From: Lepas anatifera
Lineage: Eukaryota; Arthropoda; Thecostraca; Lepadidae
NCBI GenBank assembly: GCA_034440635.1
Contig: JAOTON010001526.1
Coordinates: 4,721,001 to 4,785,000 of the forward strand
Length of the DNA: 64,000 nt
Direction: 5' to 3'
Made by a program: the position numbers and the translations under genes. Under the pieces are notes generated by a model that searched no databases, was not told the origin of the DNA, and saw only the letters and a list, made by a program, of their open reading frames with translations. Below are positions 12,221 to 21,976 of the stretch, piece by piece. Positions within the stretch are counted from its first letter, which is position 1. Each line of letters begins with the position of its first letter.

Positions 12221-12672
12221 TTATGGTATTTCATCCCTCATATGGGCCCATTTGGTTTCGAGCCACGCTTTTAATTGGTTCAGAGATGTTGACACATCCA
12301 CCCTTGCTGGTAGCGCATTCCAGTCTGTTATAGTTCTAACACAAAACCATTTTGAGGAATTCGAGGCACCGCTGGCGGCTTCATCCATTTCTATTGGTGG
12401 CCTCGTGTGTGTTTGGTGTGCAACAGCAAAGAACTGTAGTGGGTCCTGGTCAATTCCCCCGTTCAGGAGCTGAAACGCCCTCACCATGTTGCAATGAGGA
12501 CGGTCGTAGTAGAGCGTCGGAAGATCGAGCGCTCACAATCTTTTTTTGAAAAGTAAGGCTCCTGAGTGACGGAATCAGTCGTTTGACACGTCTTTGAACT
12601 CCCACTGCGCGCTGGTCTTCTCGGTTGAAAGGGCCACATGGGGAGTTACCGTACCCGAGGATGGGTTTAAGT
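12221..12672 (-). pseudogene. CR1-like non-LTR retrotransposon, 3' end of ORF2
   Basis: Read on the minus strand, this part encodes the C-terminal portion of a LINE ORF2 protein, with the hallmarks ILGYGN, GPFNREDQRAV, QRRVKRLIPSLR and DWNALP followed by a stop at 12221-12223. Frame changes and a stop near 12480-12550 show it is broken. Further upstream parts of the same copy lie at 13058-13234 and 15303-15714; the three pieces are separated by later insertions. The missing 5' portion means this is a dead, truncated copy. The clade call (CR1/L2 group rather than Jockey) is by motif impression only. Confidence 0.75.
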
Positions 12673-13057
12673 AGTTGTGCACAACTCGAGTTTGACTCAA
12701 ACAAAAATTTGGCTGTCCACTGAATTTGGTAAGTTCAAAGCAAACGATTATTCTCTGTTATGCAGGACAAGGGTGCTGGCTAACTGAAAATAGGTTTCAG
12801 TGAAGCTTGACATTTATAATAAACAGCCAGAAATGTGCGATTTTAAGTCAACTCAACTCACCAACTCAAGTCACCCAAAGTTCAGCATATTTTGTTGTCC
12901 TGTAGGACTCCTTTTGTGAGCTGGCTTCACGAAAATGTGTTATTCAGTTGACCAACATCCCCATCCTGCACATCAGAAAACAATATTTCACCTCTGACTC
13001 AATCAGTTCAGTGGGCAGCAAAATTTGATTTGAGTCAAACTTTAGTTGTGCACAACT
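12673..13057. mobile_element. MITE with 30-bp terminal inverted repeats, inserted in the LINE
   Basis: The left end AGTTGTGCACAACTCGAG plus TTTGACTCAAAC is mirrored at the right end (13027-13057) with only a few mismatches. Both termini contain the palindrome AGTTGTGCACAACT. The element is about 385 bp, has no ORF, and is bounded by TA on each side, which would fit a Tc1/mariner-type target. It splits the ORF2 remnant of the surrounding LINE. Confidence 0.65.
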
Positions 13058-13234
13058 ATATGGCTGACAGCCATAATGCCATAATGTAATGGTCATAAGC
13101 CATAATGGCTGTGAATGACTTCCTGATAATTGGCGGAACATGCTATGCTTTGTACACGGCCGCTGCACCCTTTTGGCGAAACTTTAGCTCGCCGTCAACT
13201 CGAGTGCTGAGGTCTCGTTCCACTGCAGACTCCT
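13058..13234 (-). pseudogene. CR1-like LINE remnant, middle part of ORF2
   Basis: The minus strand encodes a segment starting ESAVERDLSTRVDGELKF and continuing to KSFTAI, the typical post-reverse-transcriptase region (an ERDLG-type motif followed by a K/R-rich stretch). There is one internal stop. It links the RT piece at 15303-15714 with the C-terminal piece at 12221-12672. Confidence 0.65.
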
Positions 13235-13238
13235 TTAA

Positions 13239-14055
13239 CATGCGCATTGACGGGGGTCTGAGCCACCTTCGCTTTGACGGGAGTACCCCCTCCCCCCTAA
13301 GATCTCGAGAATAACGCTAGGTGTTGAAAAACGGTAAAGGGCATTGGGTAGCCCATTCACTTCTCCATCGAATATATTAGAACCATTTTTTTGTCAGGTC
13401 ACTAGAGGTCAAAACTTGCCGTCATAGGGATAACATGTAAATGAAGGTTTTCGGTTATTACATCTGAACAAGCCAATATAGAGCAAAACTATTTGAACTA
13501 TATGAATCCTCGCAGCAAGCCGAATCGAATTGTATACAATATGACCTTGCTAGGTCAAATCAAGGATTTGACCTGAGTTCAGGTCAAGTTCAAATTAGGT
13601 AAAATGCATATCATTAGAACCTCAAAGACAAGGCAAATATAATGCAATCAAAATATACGCTCTATCACCATCCGTCACTAAGTTATTTAGGTAAAACCAT
13701 TTTTCGCATGTTTTTCCAATGGAGAGGTCATGGCTCGTAGCTGACCTTAGGTCATCCATATCAAAAATACCGTAACATATGTTGGAGAATTCGGTGGGCC
13801 CATTATGTGACATGAGATTCAATTGGATAAGTTCACCCTGTGCACCTATGTTATCTTAAACTTTTTTTAGGTCAGGTCACTGACCTGTACTGGTGATCTT
13901 AGCTGAGATGACATGACCTTAAAATGTTGACAAAAGTTGTAAAAATGAGAGAAATGGCATGTCAAGTACGGCGGCGCTACGCGCCGCAGGTTTTATGTTG
14001 TCTCCGAAGAACCCGAGGGGAGGGGCGGGTACCCGCCCTCCCGTCAATGCGCGTG
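13239..14055 (-). mobile_element. TTAA element of family T2 (AGGTCA-rich)
   Basis: Flanked by TTAA at 13235-13238 and 14056-14059. The ends are inverted: CATGCGCATTGACGGG at the left and CCCGTCAATGCGCGTG at the right. A subterminal palindrome GGGCGGGTACCCGCCC lies at about 14025-14040. The 817-bp body matches the reverse complement of 32753-33571 and contains many TGACCT/AGGTCA hexamers. No transposase is encoded, so it would be a passenger mobilised in trans, most plausibly by a piggyBac-type enzyme given the TTAA target; that last step is inference. Confidence 0.8.
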
Positions 14056-14059
14056 TTAA

Positions 14060-15298
14060 CCCTATTTCCGGCAGGGGGGCTAATATTGCCCCCCTCAGGT
14101 TTTTCAAGAATATCTCCGAAACGGCTTGCGATAGAACTTTGAAATTTCCTGACTTTTCCTAAAACTAGTACAGGCAGGTTTTCTGAAATTGTCAATATTA
14201 TATATTTACCAGGGGCGGAGCTATGGCTGGGTTTTTGGGGAGGTTCTATCCACAAACCAAGTATTATCGTATGCGATGGGTTCTTTGTAAAAGGAAGCCG
14301 TCTCTGCTGATCCTGATACCAGTTATATGGTTTTATTATATCATTTTTTATGTGAGATGATAGTGCATTCACAATTGTCACTATTTGTATTCATCAGGGG
14401 CGGTTACAGCAGTTCAAAATGGGGGAATGTTATCAAGAAGGACTAAACGTTAGTAAGTGAGAAGACTGCTTACAGCCGTGCCAGGGCGAATACAATTGGG
14501 TATATGAAAATTCAAAATAGTTATAACCAAATTCTAGATTACCAGAGGCGTGTCCAGTCACTACACATTTTCAAAATGCATATTCCCAGCCAGTATCACC
14601 GCCGCGACTCAATATCGTTGTATATTAAAATGTGTTTCCAATCACCCCCACCCGCCCCCCCCACGACGAGTGTCCTTGATCCGCCTATGTCACCCTCTTT
14701 CCCAGAGCTGCCATGGGAGGGTAAAAATTATCAGAAATAAATTTCAACTAGTCGAGGGACTAATATACTCATGCATACCACTCGCATATTGTTGGTATGT
14801 ATTTTACCCCACTGTTTTACCTTACTGCATCCGCCCCTGATGAGTTTTTCACTTTTTTCATTTATTTATGTGTCAAAGATGCCAAGCAGTATATCACGGC
14901 TTCTAATCCGCGTAACAAAAACTTTTTAGGTTGTATATATTTCCCCTCATAGTCCTGGTCCTGGAACTGCCATTGAATTTCGAATTTTTGCGTAACTCGA
15001 GTATATGACAATTTTGGGTCAATTATTTGTAAATCTGAATTAGTTTTGTGAAAATCGTACAACAGAGACAAGGGTTATGGAAAATCTAAAAAATACACAA
15101 AAATTGTATATTTTGCACCACCTTCTCCTTAAAAATCAAAATTTTGAAATTTTCTTTTTTCAAAATAAAGTTTAGCGTCAGAGGAATCTATAGCATTTTG
15201 AATTTTCAAAATCGGCCGGTTAGATTACGAGATCTTAGGGGGGCCGATATTCCCCCCTGCCGGAAATAGAGGTAGCCGGGAGCCTGACGGAAATAGGG
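14060..15298 (+). mobile_element. Complete TTAA element of family T1
   Basis: Flanked by TTAA at 14056-14059 and 15299-15302. The terminal inverted repeats start CCCTATTTCCG at both ends, and each is followed by a G6/C6-type hairpin (14075-14097 and 15238-15258). CCC-starting ends with a TTAA target are characteristic of piggyBac. The 1239-bp body has no transposase frame. Related sequence occurs at 1-245 and, inverted, at 7452-8473. It shares its left TTAA with the right TTAA of the element at 13239-14055. Confidence 0.85.
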
Positions 15299-15302
15299 TT
15301 AA

Positions 15303-15714
15303 GGGTGGTTGTCCAGTGTTGTTCTGGGTGCTGTCTGTTTGGCCCCTGTGAAGTATACCTGTGTTGAATGGCAGCTGCCAGTGCTGTGACCACTTCATCA
15401 GTGTGTCGATATCCGCTGGAAGTGTCGGTGGGATATCACTATACCGAGCAGTATAGCTTTGGTCTGAGGACCGAACCCTGGTGCACACTACTGGTCACTG
15501 GGGCCCAGTCAGATGAACCGCATTTTGCATTCAAGAATGCCCTGATCCATTGCACGAGCTTGCCGCGTATTCCGTAGCCGTGGCTGTAGCACTTGAAATA
15601 GTACTTGTTGGATACAGAAAGTCGAGAGTCAGTTGAAACCCAGGCTTCCATTGCCAAAAGCTCTATCAGGATTGTAACTGGATGCACTATTCGATCGTGA
15701 TTGGAATTGTGCAT
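15303..15714 (-). pseudogene. CR1-like LINE remnant, reverse transcriptase part
   Basis: On the minus strand the frame carries RT palm motifs: YGIRGKLVQWIRAFL, then HQGSVL in the position of the conserved QGSVLGP box, and after a gap KWSQHWQLPFN, the segment that normally follows the catalytic YADD box. The YADD block itself is deleted around 15465-15480. The frame changes between 15440 and 15490. It belongs to the same copy as the pieces at 13058-13234 and 12221-12672. Confidence 0.75.
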
Positions 15715-16717
15715 GGGAGCTAGGTCAATCGCGACCGGCTAGTGTCCGGATACAATTACGATCCTAATGAGCTTTTAGTAATGGAAGCCGTGGCTCAATT
15801 CGATCCTAATCTGTTAGTGTCCCGCAAGATCTGGCAGTATTTAGCAATGAGATGTTAAATATTTGGTTAAGTGCTGGGAAAATAGCATTTTATTATCTTG
15901 AAGATTCCATGTTGTAAGGGATTGGCAGTCTAATCCAGATAACATTTTGGCCTTGGAAACTAATTCATTTAGGTTCATGTGGTGCCTAGCAATGTAGAAT
16001 AATGTCAGAACTGTTAAATTATCTCTTTAGAGCATCATTTCGGCTTATCAACCCCAGAACCAACTAATTTTCTTATACATTAGCCCTCCACTGGCAACAT
16101 TCAGGTAAACACCAGCAAAAAGTGGCAAAAACTATGGAGAGCTGAATCTCCTCTTATTAGATGTGTAATGACTTGTTGCATCCAGTAATTGTTATCAACA
16201 GCATACTGCCAGGTACCATGTATTTTCGGTATCCTGCACAAATTATTTTGTATTATACATTCTGCTCTGGGCTCAAGGCCAGCAAAACATTGCGGACCAC
16301 ATTTCGCGCACAGTTCAGGTTCAGTTTCTAATCTCTGATAATAGCTTAATCAAATTGTAGCTTATTCTGTTGCCTGGTAGACAAATTGTAGCTGATTGTG
16401 TTGTCTGGTAGACACTAGATGATTGTCTAGCCTTAACTGAGTGTCATATGACCTACGTTGTCGGTGCGCCCTAAAACTCCAAATGTGACGATAGTCTAGC
16501 GTTAACCAGTTCAGTACTTGATATAGGAATGTGCCAGATCTGTGATCAGAATCAGTCATTTGCAGAGAAGGTAATGTTTTCTGGTGAGGAGTCTCCAAAC
16601 GCTTGGAAATGGTACCTGATTGGTGCAACCATTATGTAGCAGTATTGATCGCACTCCGGTGATAGGGTGTCATTCAGCAAATATATTTGTTCTTACGATG
16701 GGTCCGTTCTGTTTCAG
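15715..16717. other. Sequence upstream of RPL22 exon 2; first exon not identified
   Basis: The Met-containing first exon of RPL22 should lie here or further upstream. I could not find an ATG with a phase-0 GT donor that looks right. An imperfect direct repeat (TTGTAGCT...TGTTG(C/T)CTGGTAGACA) lies at about 16355-16412. Confidence 0.3.
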
Positions 16718-16843
16718 TTGCTGGCACCAGGAAAGGGCAAGCCGGCCAGGGGCAGGGCTAATGCAAGGAAGCTGGAGGCGGCCAAGTTCACCATTGATTG
16801 TTCTCACCCAGTTGAAGATGGACTCCTCCAGGTCTCGGACTTT
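16718..16843 (+). CDS. RPL22: Ribosomal protein L22 (eL22), coding exon 2
   Basis: The 42-codon exon contains KFTIDCSHPVEDGLLQVSDF, the unmistakable N-terminal block of the eL22 family of 60S ribosomal proteins, preceded by a basic stretch (GKGKPARGRANARK) typical of the variable L22 N-terminus. It begins after the acceptor TTCTGTTTCAG and ends at the donor TTT|GTAAGT, both phase 0. eL22 sits on the large-subunit surface and binds rRNA; outside the ribosome it binds structured RNAs. The next exon continues in frame. The initiator exon is not located; since L22 genes commonly have a very short first coding exon, it may be only a few codons long. The acceptor could alternatively be the CACCAG at 16730, but the one chosen has the better pyrimidine tract. 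Confidence 0.93.
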
Positions 16844-17290
16844 GTAAGTAGTGGGCTCTGGTTCCACCATGGTGAGGATCGCCTCCGTTCGCTTATTTTG
16901 CGGGCCGCAGTGAGGTCGTTCTTTCAAAAAGTTTACAGGTTTGATCCATTTTACAGTCTTGTTATAATCACCATGCTACTTCAGTGAAGGGTAGAAAACT
17001 TAACATGCTACACAAGTTAAAGCGTAGGATTATTATTTGGAGCTCCTCTTTTCAAGGCTTCTGTGTTAAAATGTAAAGAACACATTCTTGACAGCTTGTG
17101 CACAGTCTAGTATGGACTTGTGAAAAGATGTCTGCAGAAATTCCGATTAGTTAAGATTTAAGCAGTTCTGGACGGGAGACTAATTTAAGCAGTACGGGAG
17201 ACTAATTCTTGGGCCAACTCTTTTAGCTCTTCGAAAGCAGTGTCCGCGCCTGCAGCATGTAATGTGTTTGACAGTTTCTGTCCTTTCCAG

Positions 17291-17374
17291 CCCGGAGGGT
17301 AACAATCTTAGGGCTATCTTCCCTAAGATGAGTTTAGGGCCACCTTCCCTAAACTCGAATGTTACTATTCCCAG
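17291..17374 (+). promoter_or_regulatory. RPL22: Possible alternative 3' splice extension of RPL22 exon 3 with an in-frame stop
   Basis: A strong pyrimidine-rich acceptor (TTTCTGTCCTTTCCAG) ends at 17290, 84 nt before the productive acceptor at 17374. Entering there in phase 0 would read three codons and then TAA at 17300-17302. Use of this site would therefore give a premature stop and probably nonsense-mediated decay. The tandem hairpins lie entirely inside the extension. That it is used is inference. Confidence 0.45.
17305..17356 (+). promoter_or_regulatory. RPL22: Tandem RNA hairpins upstream of RPL22 exon 3: candidate L22 autoregulatory element
   Basis: Hairpin 1 has a 9-bp perfect stem (17305-17313 with 17321-17329) and a 7-nt loop CTATCTT. 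Hairpin 2 starts on the next base, with a 10-bp perfect stem (17330-17339 with 17347-17356) and a 7-nt loop CCACCTT. Both are closed by GGG/CCC, and both loops end in U. Aligned on the loop, the stems differ by two base-pair exchanges that keep pairing (U-A to G-C and C-G to U-A). They lie 18 nt upstream of exon 3. L22 family proteins bind hairpins with a G-C pair at the neck and a U at the 3' end of the loop, and yeast Rpl22 represses splicing of its own intron. Autoregulation here is inferred. Confidence 0.6.
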
Positions 17375-17502
17375 GAGAAGTTTCTTCAGGAGCGAATCAA
17401 AGTGAATGGTAAGACAAAGAATTTCGGAAAGAGTCTCCACATCGAGCGAGCCAAGAGCAAGATTGTAGTTACCGCCTCAAATGACATCAAGATGGGGAAG
17501 AG
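17375..17502 (+). CDS. RPL22: Ribosomal protein L22 (eL22), coding exon 3
   Basis: The exon encodes EKFLQERIKVNGKTKNFGKS followed by an IERAKSKIVV segment, matching the middle of eL22. It starts in phase 0 after ATTCCCAG and ends ...GGGAAGAG|GTGAGT, leaving two bases (AG) that are completed by the first base of exon 4 to give Arg. The block SNDIKMGKR replaces the more usual acidic-aromatic segment that precedes the KRYLK motif in other animals, a sign of lineage-specific divergence. The intron before it (16844-17374) is only 531 bp and ends with the tandem hairpins at 17305-17356; the intron after it is about 12.5 kb. Confidence 0.93.
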
Positions 17503-17593
17503 GTGAGTGATATTGTGCTGTGGTATTACTCGGTAACTCAAGTTGAACTTTTGCCGGAAGAGGGGGAGTTTCTGTTGCCAGCCGGTTTCAAAG

Positions 17594-17657
17594 GGTGGCA
17601 CCTTCATAATGGGATTCGAACTGAGATAGTCGTGTGGTAGAGCATGTTGAGAAAACA
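17594..17657 (+). repeat. Short dispersed repeat with GAACTGA...TAGAGCATG
   Basis: The segment GGGTGGCACCTTCATAATGG, then GAACTGAGATAGTCGTGTGG and TAGAGCATG recurs at 62075-62135 with few changes. Weaker copies occur at 60296-60340 and 61742-61790. The copies near 60-62 kb lie far from RPL22, so this is a dispersed family. Its class is unknown. Confidence 0.5.
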
Positions 17658-17669
17658 CCTTTTTCACAC

Positions 17670-19419
17670 AGTATAATTCCCAACCACCATTAATGTAATA
17701 TCTTGCCTGATTACGTCCTCTCTCCAATCTCAAACGCCGATACTACTCCCACCACATACACAACCAACAATGATGGCATCATGATAAGGCAGCACAAAAC
17801 AAAACAATCCGGCCTGCCACAAACTAAAATATAAAACCCGCAGAAAGAACACCAACGGTGGCAACCGAAAAGTGAGGTAACAAAGGTTTTTTGGAGGTAT
17901 AACAAACTTTGTCATGTCCCAGAAGTTTCTGGCCCGTTCAAATACAAAAGATGGCGCATACTTTTGCCTAACCTGGCTTGGGATTGGCTGCTACCAGATT
18001 TTGAGGCAAAGGAAAGACTTCACGTGGGTATTTGCTCAGTGAGGCCGATTGGATCGAGGCGCATTCGTTTTCGTCCACTTTTAATTTTCGGCAATTATTC
18101 GCATTAGAATAGGATAAAAGTCGCATTTGAAAGGATTAAAATGAAACGTAGATTCCCATCAAGACCACCAATAATGTAAAAGTAATCTTATAATTTCAAG
18201 AGAGGCTGCCAAAGTCAACCCTGATTTTTGGGCTATTTTTTATTGCTGGTGACATTAATGAATAAAATAGGATATGTATTATTTTAATGAAAAACAGTTG
18301 AAAACAAATACATTTTTATTCAAGAAAAATAAATAAGCAAGTTCTAGGTATTTTTACTATGTGGTGTAAGAGCTTCTTTGAAACATTCAAACGCTCGCAA
18401 CTACATCGTGACTTTGGTCAAAATATCCACTTTAAGTGAGGCCGATTCTACCTTTCAATATATTTCGTAAAATAGAGATTTATTTTTCCTTTTGTTAGTT
18501 TTTTTAAGTTGAAACATGCTTAAGAAACATTTCTAGCGTTCGATTGCTCTCAACTGTGCGTTCATTAATGAGAAATAGGATTCCAAAGACATCCAAGTAC
18601 CGAATTGGCCTCGGTGAAAAGGCCTCAGCTGGATTTCGTCCATTTCGAACAATGACGTCACTTTGTCATATTTGGGGAGTCGAAATGATCTTTGGTGTCA
18701 TCAATGGGTGCGCAAGTGCAGGCGGTGAGTTTTTTTGTTACTTCGGTAACCTTGGCGAGCCCTGTCTTGAGGCGGGAATATCACCAAGGTGGAGAATACA
18801 GAATTTTGAGGTCAGTATGGTTATTGGAAAGAAGACTGGAAATTGAGTGGGTGTGTGGAAGGAATTTGAGTTTGCTTTTGGAAGGGATATTGTGCTTTCT
18901 TATCCGTGATACTGCAGGTTATCTTTCAGGAAATTCATGATTAATCGAACCATTTCTCCCAACTTAAATATCTACAGGAGATAGGTGGGTACCTACCTAC
19001 TCAGTACAGTACTGGGTGAGGTCATAATACCTTGAAAAGGTTTTCCACAGCTCGGAGGAAGGCTCAGACTGTACCTTTCGCGACTCATGATTTTTTAAGG
19101 CTGGGTATGCTTGCTCTTTTCTTAATCTGAACTTATTGTACATACAAATATAGGCTGGTGGTTTTCACACATTTAAGCAAAATAATCCTGGCAGTGGTTG
19201 AGTGTTTAAACCCCACGTCTTGCATTAAATAATGATAGCCTGTGTGGTTCTTGGAGGGGTGAAAGTTGGAGAATATCAAAATAAGGGGAAGAGGGATTTT
19301 ATCTGGTTGGTTATTTACCATGGCATCAGGGCCAAATAGTGTATTCTATATATAAATATTAAAAATTATGTAGCTTCCTAGTTCTATGTAAATGGGTTTG
19401 AGATTCAGGTTTATGAGAT

Positions 19420-19473
<54 letters not shown>

Positions 19474-19972
19474 GTACCTACAATTGCGGAGCATCATAAT
19501 GTTTCCTTCCACTAGGAGGTAGCAGAATGATGATTGTTCACTTCCATTCTACAGCAGATATTTTCATCTACTGTCAGTCAAAAGAAAAAAGCTGGTGGTA
19601 GTTGCTGAGTATATTTCATACCACACACATATATTGAAAGTAAAGATCATCCATAAAGCATACACTCCTGAATAATAAAAACATGAGCTCATTCCTCCAA
19701 ACAAAAACATGTCACAGCTCCTGCTGAAGCATCCCTGGAATGGGGGCCTAAATTGAATCTGAAGGCATAGATACAGTCCTAAATCAAAGTATTATCCTGA
19801 AAAAGTATTGGTCAGGTAAGAAGCAATAAACATGTCCAGGAAAAAGGCTGTGGTGGGACTTGTAAGCCTGGAGATACAAAAATGAGGCATGTTAAGAATG
19901 TGGGGATTTTGGCCTCTTTTTGGGATTTTGGCCTCACTCTCCACCTTGCGTGAAAACAATTTCAGGACCCTG
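17670..19972 (+). repeat. Dispersed ~2.2-kb repeat, copy B (uninterrupted)
   Basis: This is the partner of copy A at 6684-9817. It is contiguous across 18432-18435 where copy A carries a TTAA insertion. It includes an (AT)n tract at 19422-19470 and ends exactly where the 36-bp minisatellite begins. No coding frame is conserved between the copies. Confidence 0.8.
19422..19470. repeat. (AT)n microsatellite
   Basis: About 24 uninterrupted AT units within dispersed-repeat copy B; copy A has only a short ATGTATATATGAG at the same place, so the expansion is specific to copy B. Confidence 0.95.
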
Positions 19973-21640
19973 CATGCGTGTCACCAGTGATTTACTGGTG
20001 ACCAGTGTCATACGTGTCACCAGTGATTTACTGGTGACCAGTGTCATACGTGTCACCAGTGATTTACTGGTGACCAGTGTCATACGTGTCACCAGTGATT
20101 TACTGGGGACCAGTGTCATACGTGTCACTAGTGATTTACTGGGGACCAGTGTCATGCGTGTCACTAGTGATTTACTGGGGACCAGTGTCATACGTGTCAC
20201 CAGTGATTTACTGGTGACCAGTGTCATACGTGTCACCAGTGATTTACTGGTGACCAGTGTCTACGTGTCACCAGTGATTTACTGGTGACCAGTGTCATAC
20301 GTGTCACCAGTGATTTACTGGTGACCAGTGTCATACGTGTCACCAGTGATTTACTGGTGACCAGTGTCATACGTGTCACCAGTGATTTACTGGGGACCAG
20401 TGTCATACGTGTCACCAGTGATTTACTGGGGACCAGTGTCATACGTGTCACTAGTGATTTACTGGGGACCAGTGTCATACGTGTCACCAGTGATTTACTG
20501 GGGACCAGTGTCATACGTGTCACCAGTGATTTACTGGTGACCAGTGTCTACGTGTCACCAGTGATTTACTGGTGACCAGTGTCATACGTGTCACCAGTGA
20601 TTTACTGGGGACCAGTGTCATACGTGTCACCAGTGATTTACTGGTGACCAGTGTCATACGTGTCACCAGTGATTTACTGGTGACCAGTGTCTACGTGTCA
20701 CCAGTGATTTACTGGTGACCAGTGTCATACGTGTCACCAGTGATTTACTGGTGACCAGTGTCATACGTGTCACCAGTGATTTACTGGTGACCAGTGTCAT
20801 ACGTGTCCCCAGTGATTTACTGGGGACCAGTGTCATACGTGTCACCAGTGATTTACTGGTGACCAGTGTCATACGTGTCACCAGTGATTTACTGGGGACC
20901 AGTGTCATACGTGTCACCAGTGATTTACTGGGGACCAGTGTCATACGTGTCACTAGTGATTTACTGGGGACCAGTGTCATACGTGTCACCAGTGATTTAC
21001 TGGTGACCAGTGTCATACGTGTCACCAGTGATTTACTGGTGACCAGTGTCATACGTGTCACCAGTGATTTACTGGTGACCAGTGTCATACGTGTCACCAG
21101 TGATTTACTGGTGACCAGTGTCATACGTGTCACCAGTGATTTACTGGTGACCAGTGTCATACGTGTCACCAGTGATTTACTGGGGACCAGTGTCATACGT
21201 GTCACCAGTGATTTACTGGGGACCAGTGTCATACGTGTCACCAGTGATTTACTGGTGACCAGTGTCATACGTGTCACCAGTGATTTACTGGTGACCAGTG
21301 TCATACGTGTCACCAGTGATTTACTGGTGACCAGTGTCATACGTGTCACCAGTGATTTACTGGGGACCAGTGTCATACGTGTCACCAGTGATTTACTGGT
21401 GACCAGTGTCATACGTGTCACCAGTGATTTACTGGTGACCAGTGTCATACGTGTCACCAGTGATTTACTGGTGACCAGTGTCATACGTGTCACCAGTGAT
21501 TTACTGGTGACCAGTGTCATACGTGTCACCAGTGATTTACTGGTGACCAGTGTCATACGTGTCACCAGTGATTTACTGGGGACCAGTGTCATACGCGGAT
21601 CAAGTAATTTACTGGGGACCAGTGTCATACGCGGATCCAG
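19973..21640. repeat. 36-bp palindromic minisatellite, about 46 units
   Basis: The unit is CATACGTGTCACCAGTGATT plus TACTGGTGACCAGTGT. Inside it CACCAGT and ACTGGTG form a 7-bp stem around GATTT, and ACTGG and CCAGT form a second nested palindrome around TGA. Two main variants alternate: ACTGGTGACC and ACTGGGGACC. A few units are 34 bp (missing AT), near 20260, 20549 and 20691. Because 36 is a multiple of three and the unit lacks stops in some frames, long open frames appear on both strands; they are not genes. The last unit runs into CGCGGATCCAGG, which resembles a hAT-type terminus. Confidence 0.97.
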
Positions 21641-21907
21641 GGGGTAAAGGGGGAAGGTGCCCTCCCCGATCGACCCTGGCGCGCCCAGAAATGGTCAGGT
21701 GCCCCCTGAAATGTCGCTTCCCCTCCCAGGGGAAATAAAAGATGATTTGCGCCGAGAAACCACGGTGTAAAATTTGAGAGGCTCCGGCCAATTGCCTAAG
21801 TTTTACACCCCAGATTGTACATAAGCGTAAAGATACAGTCGCCTCGTATATCAAAGGGGGATAAGGATATAGATAAGGGGGCACCTCATAGATAGGGTGG
21901 GGGGTAA

Positions 21908-21908
21908 C

Positions 21909-21957
<49 letters not shown>

Positions 21958-21976
21958 GTTATTATTATTATTATTA
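21908..21976. repeat. (TTA)n microsatellite
   Basis: About 23 TTA units with one TTG interruption, a short distance after the minisatellite. Confidence 0.95.

Noticed and set aside
19973..21640. CRISPR-like array
   Set aside because: Direct tandem repeats without spacers in a spliced eukaryotic context; not a CRISPR.
19920..21647. Long open frames on both strands with a VIRVTSDLLVTS-type repeat
   Set aside because: The 36-bp unit is a multiple of three and lacks stops in those frames, so openness is automatic; frames are interrupted wherever a 34-bp unit occurs.
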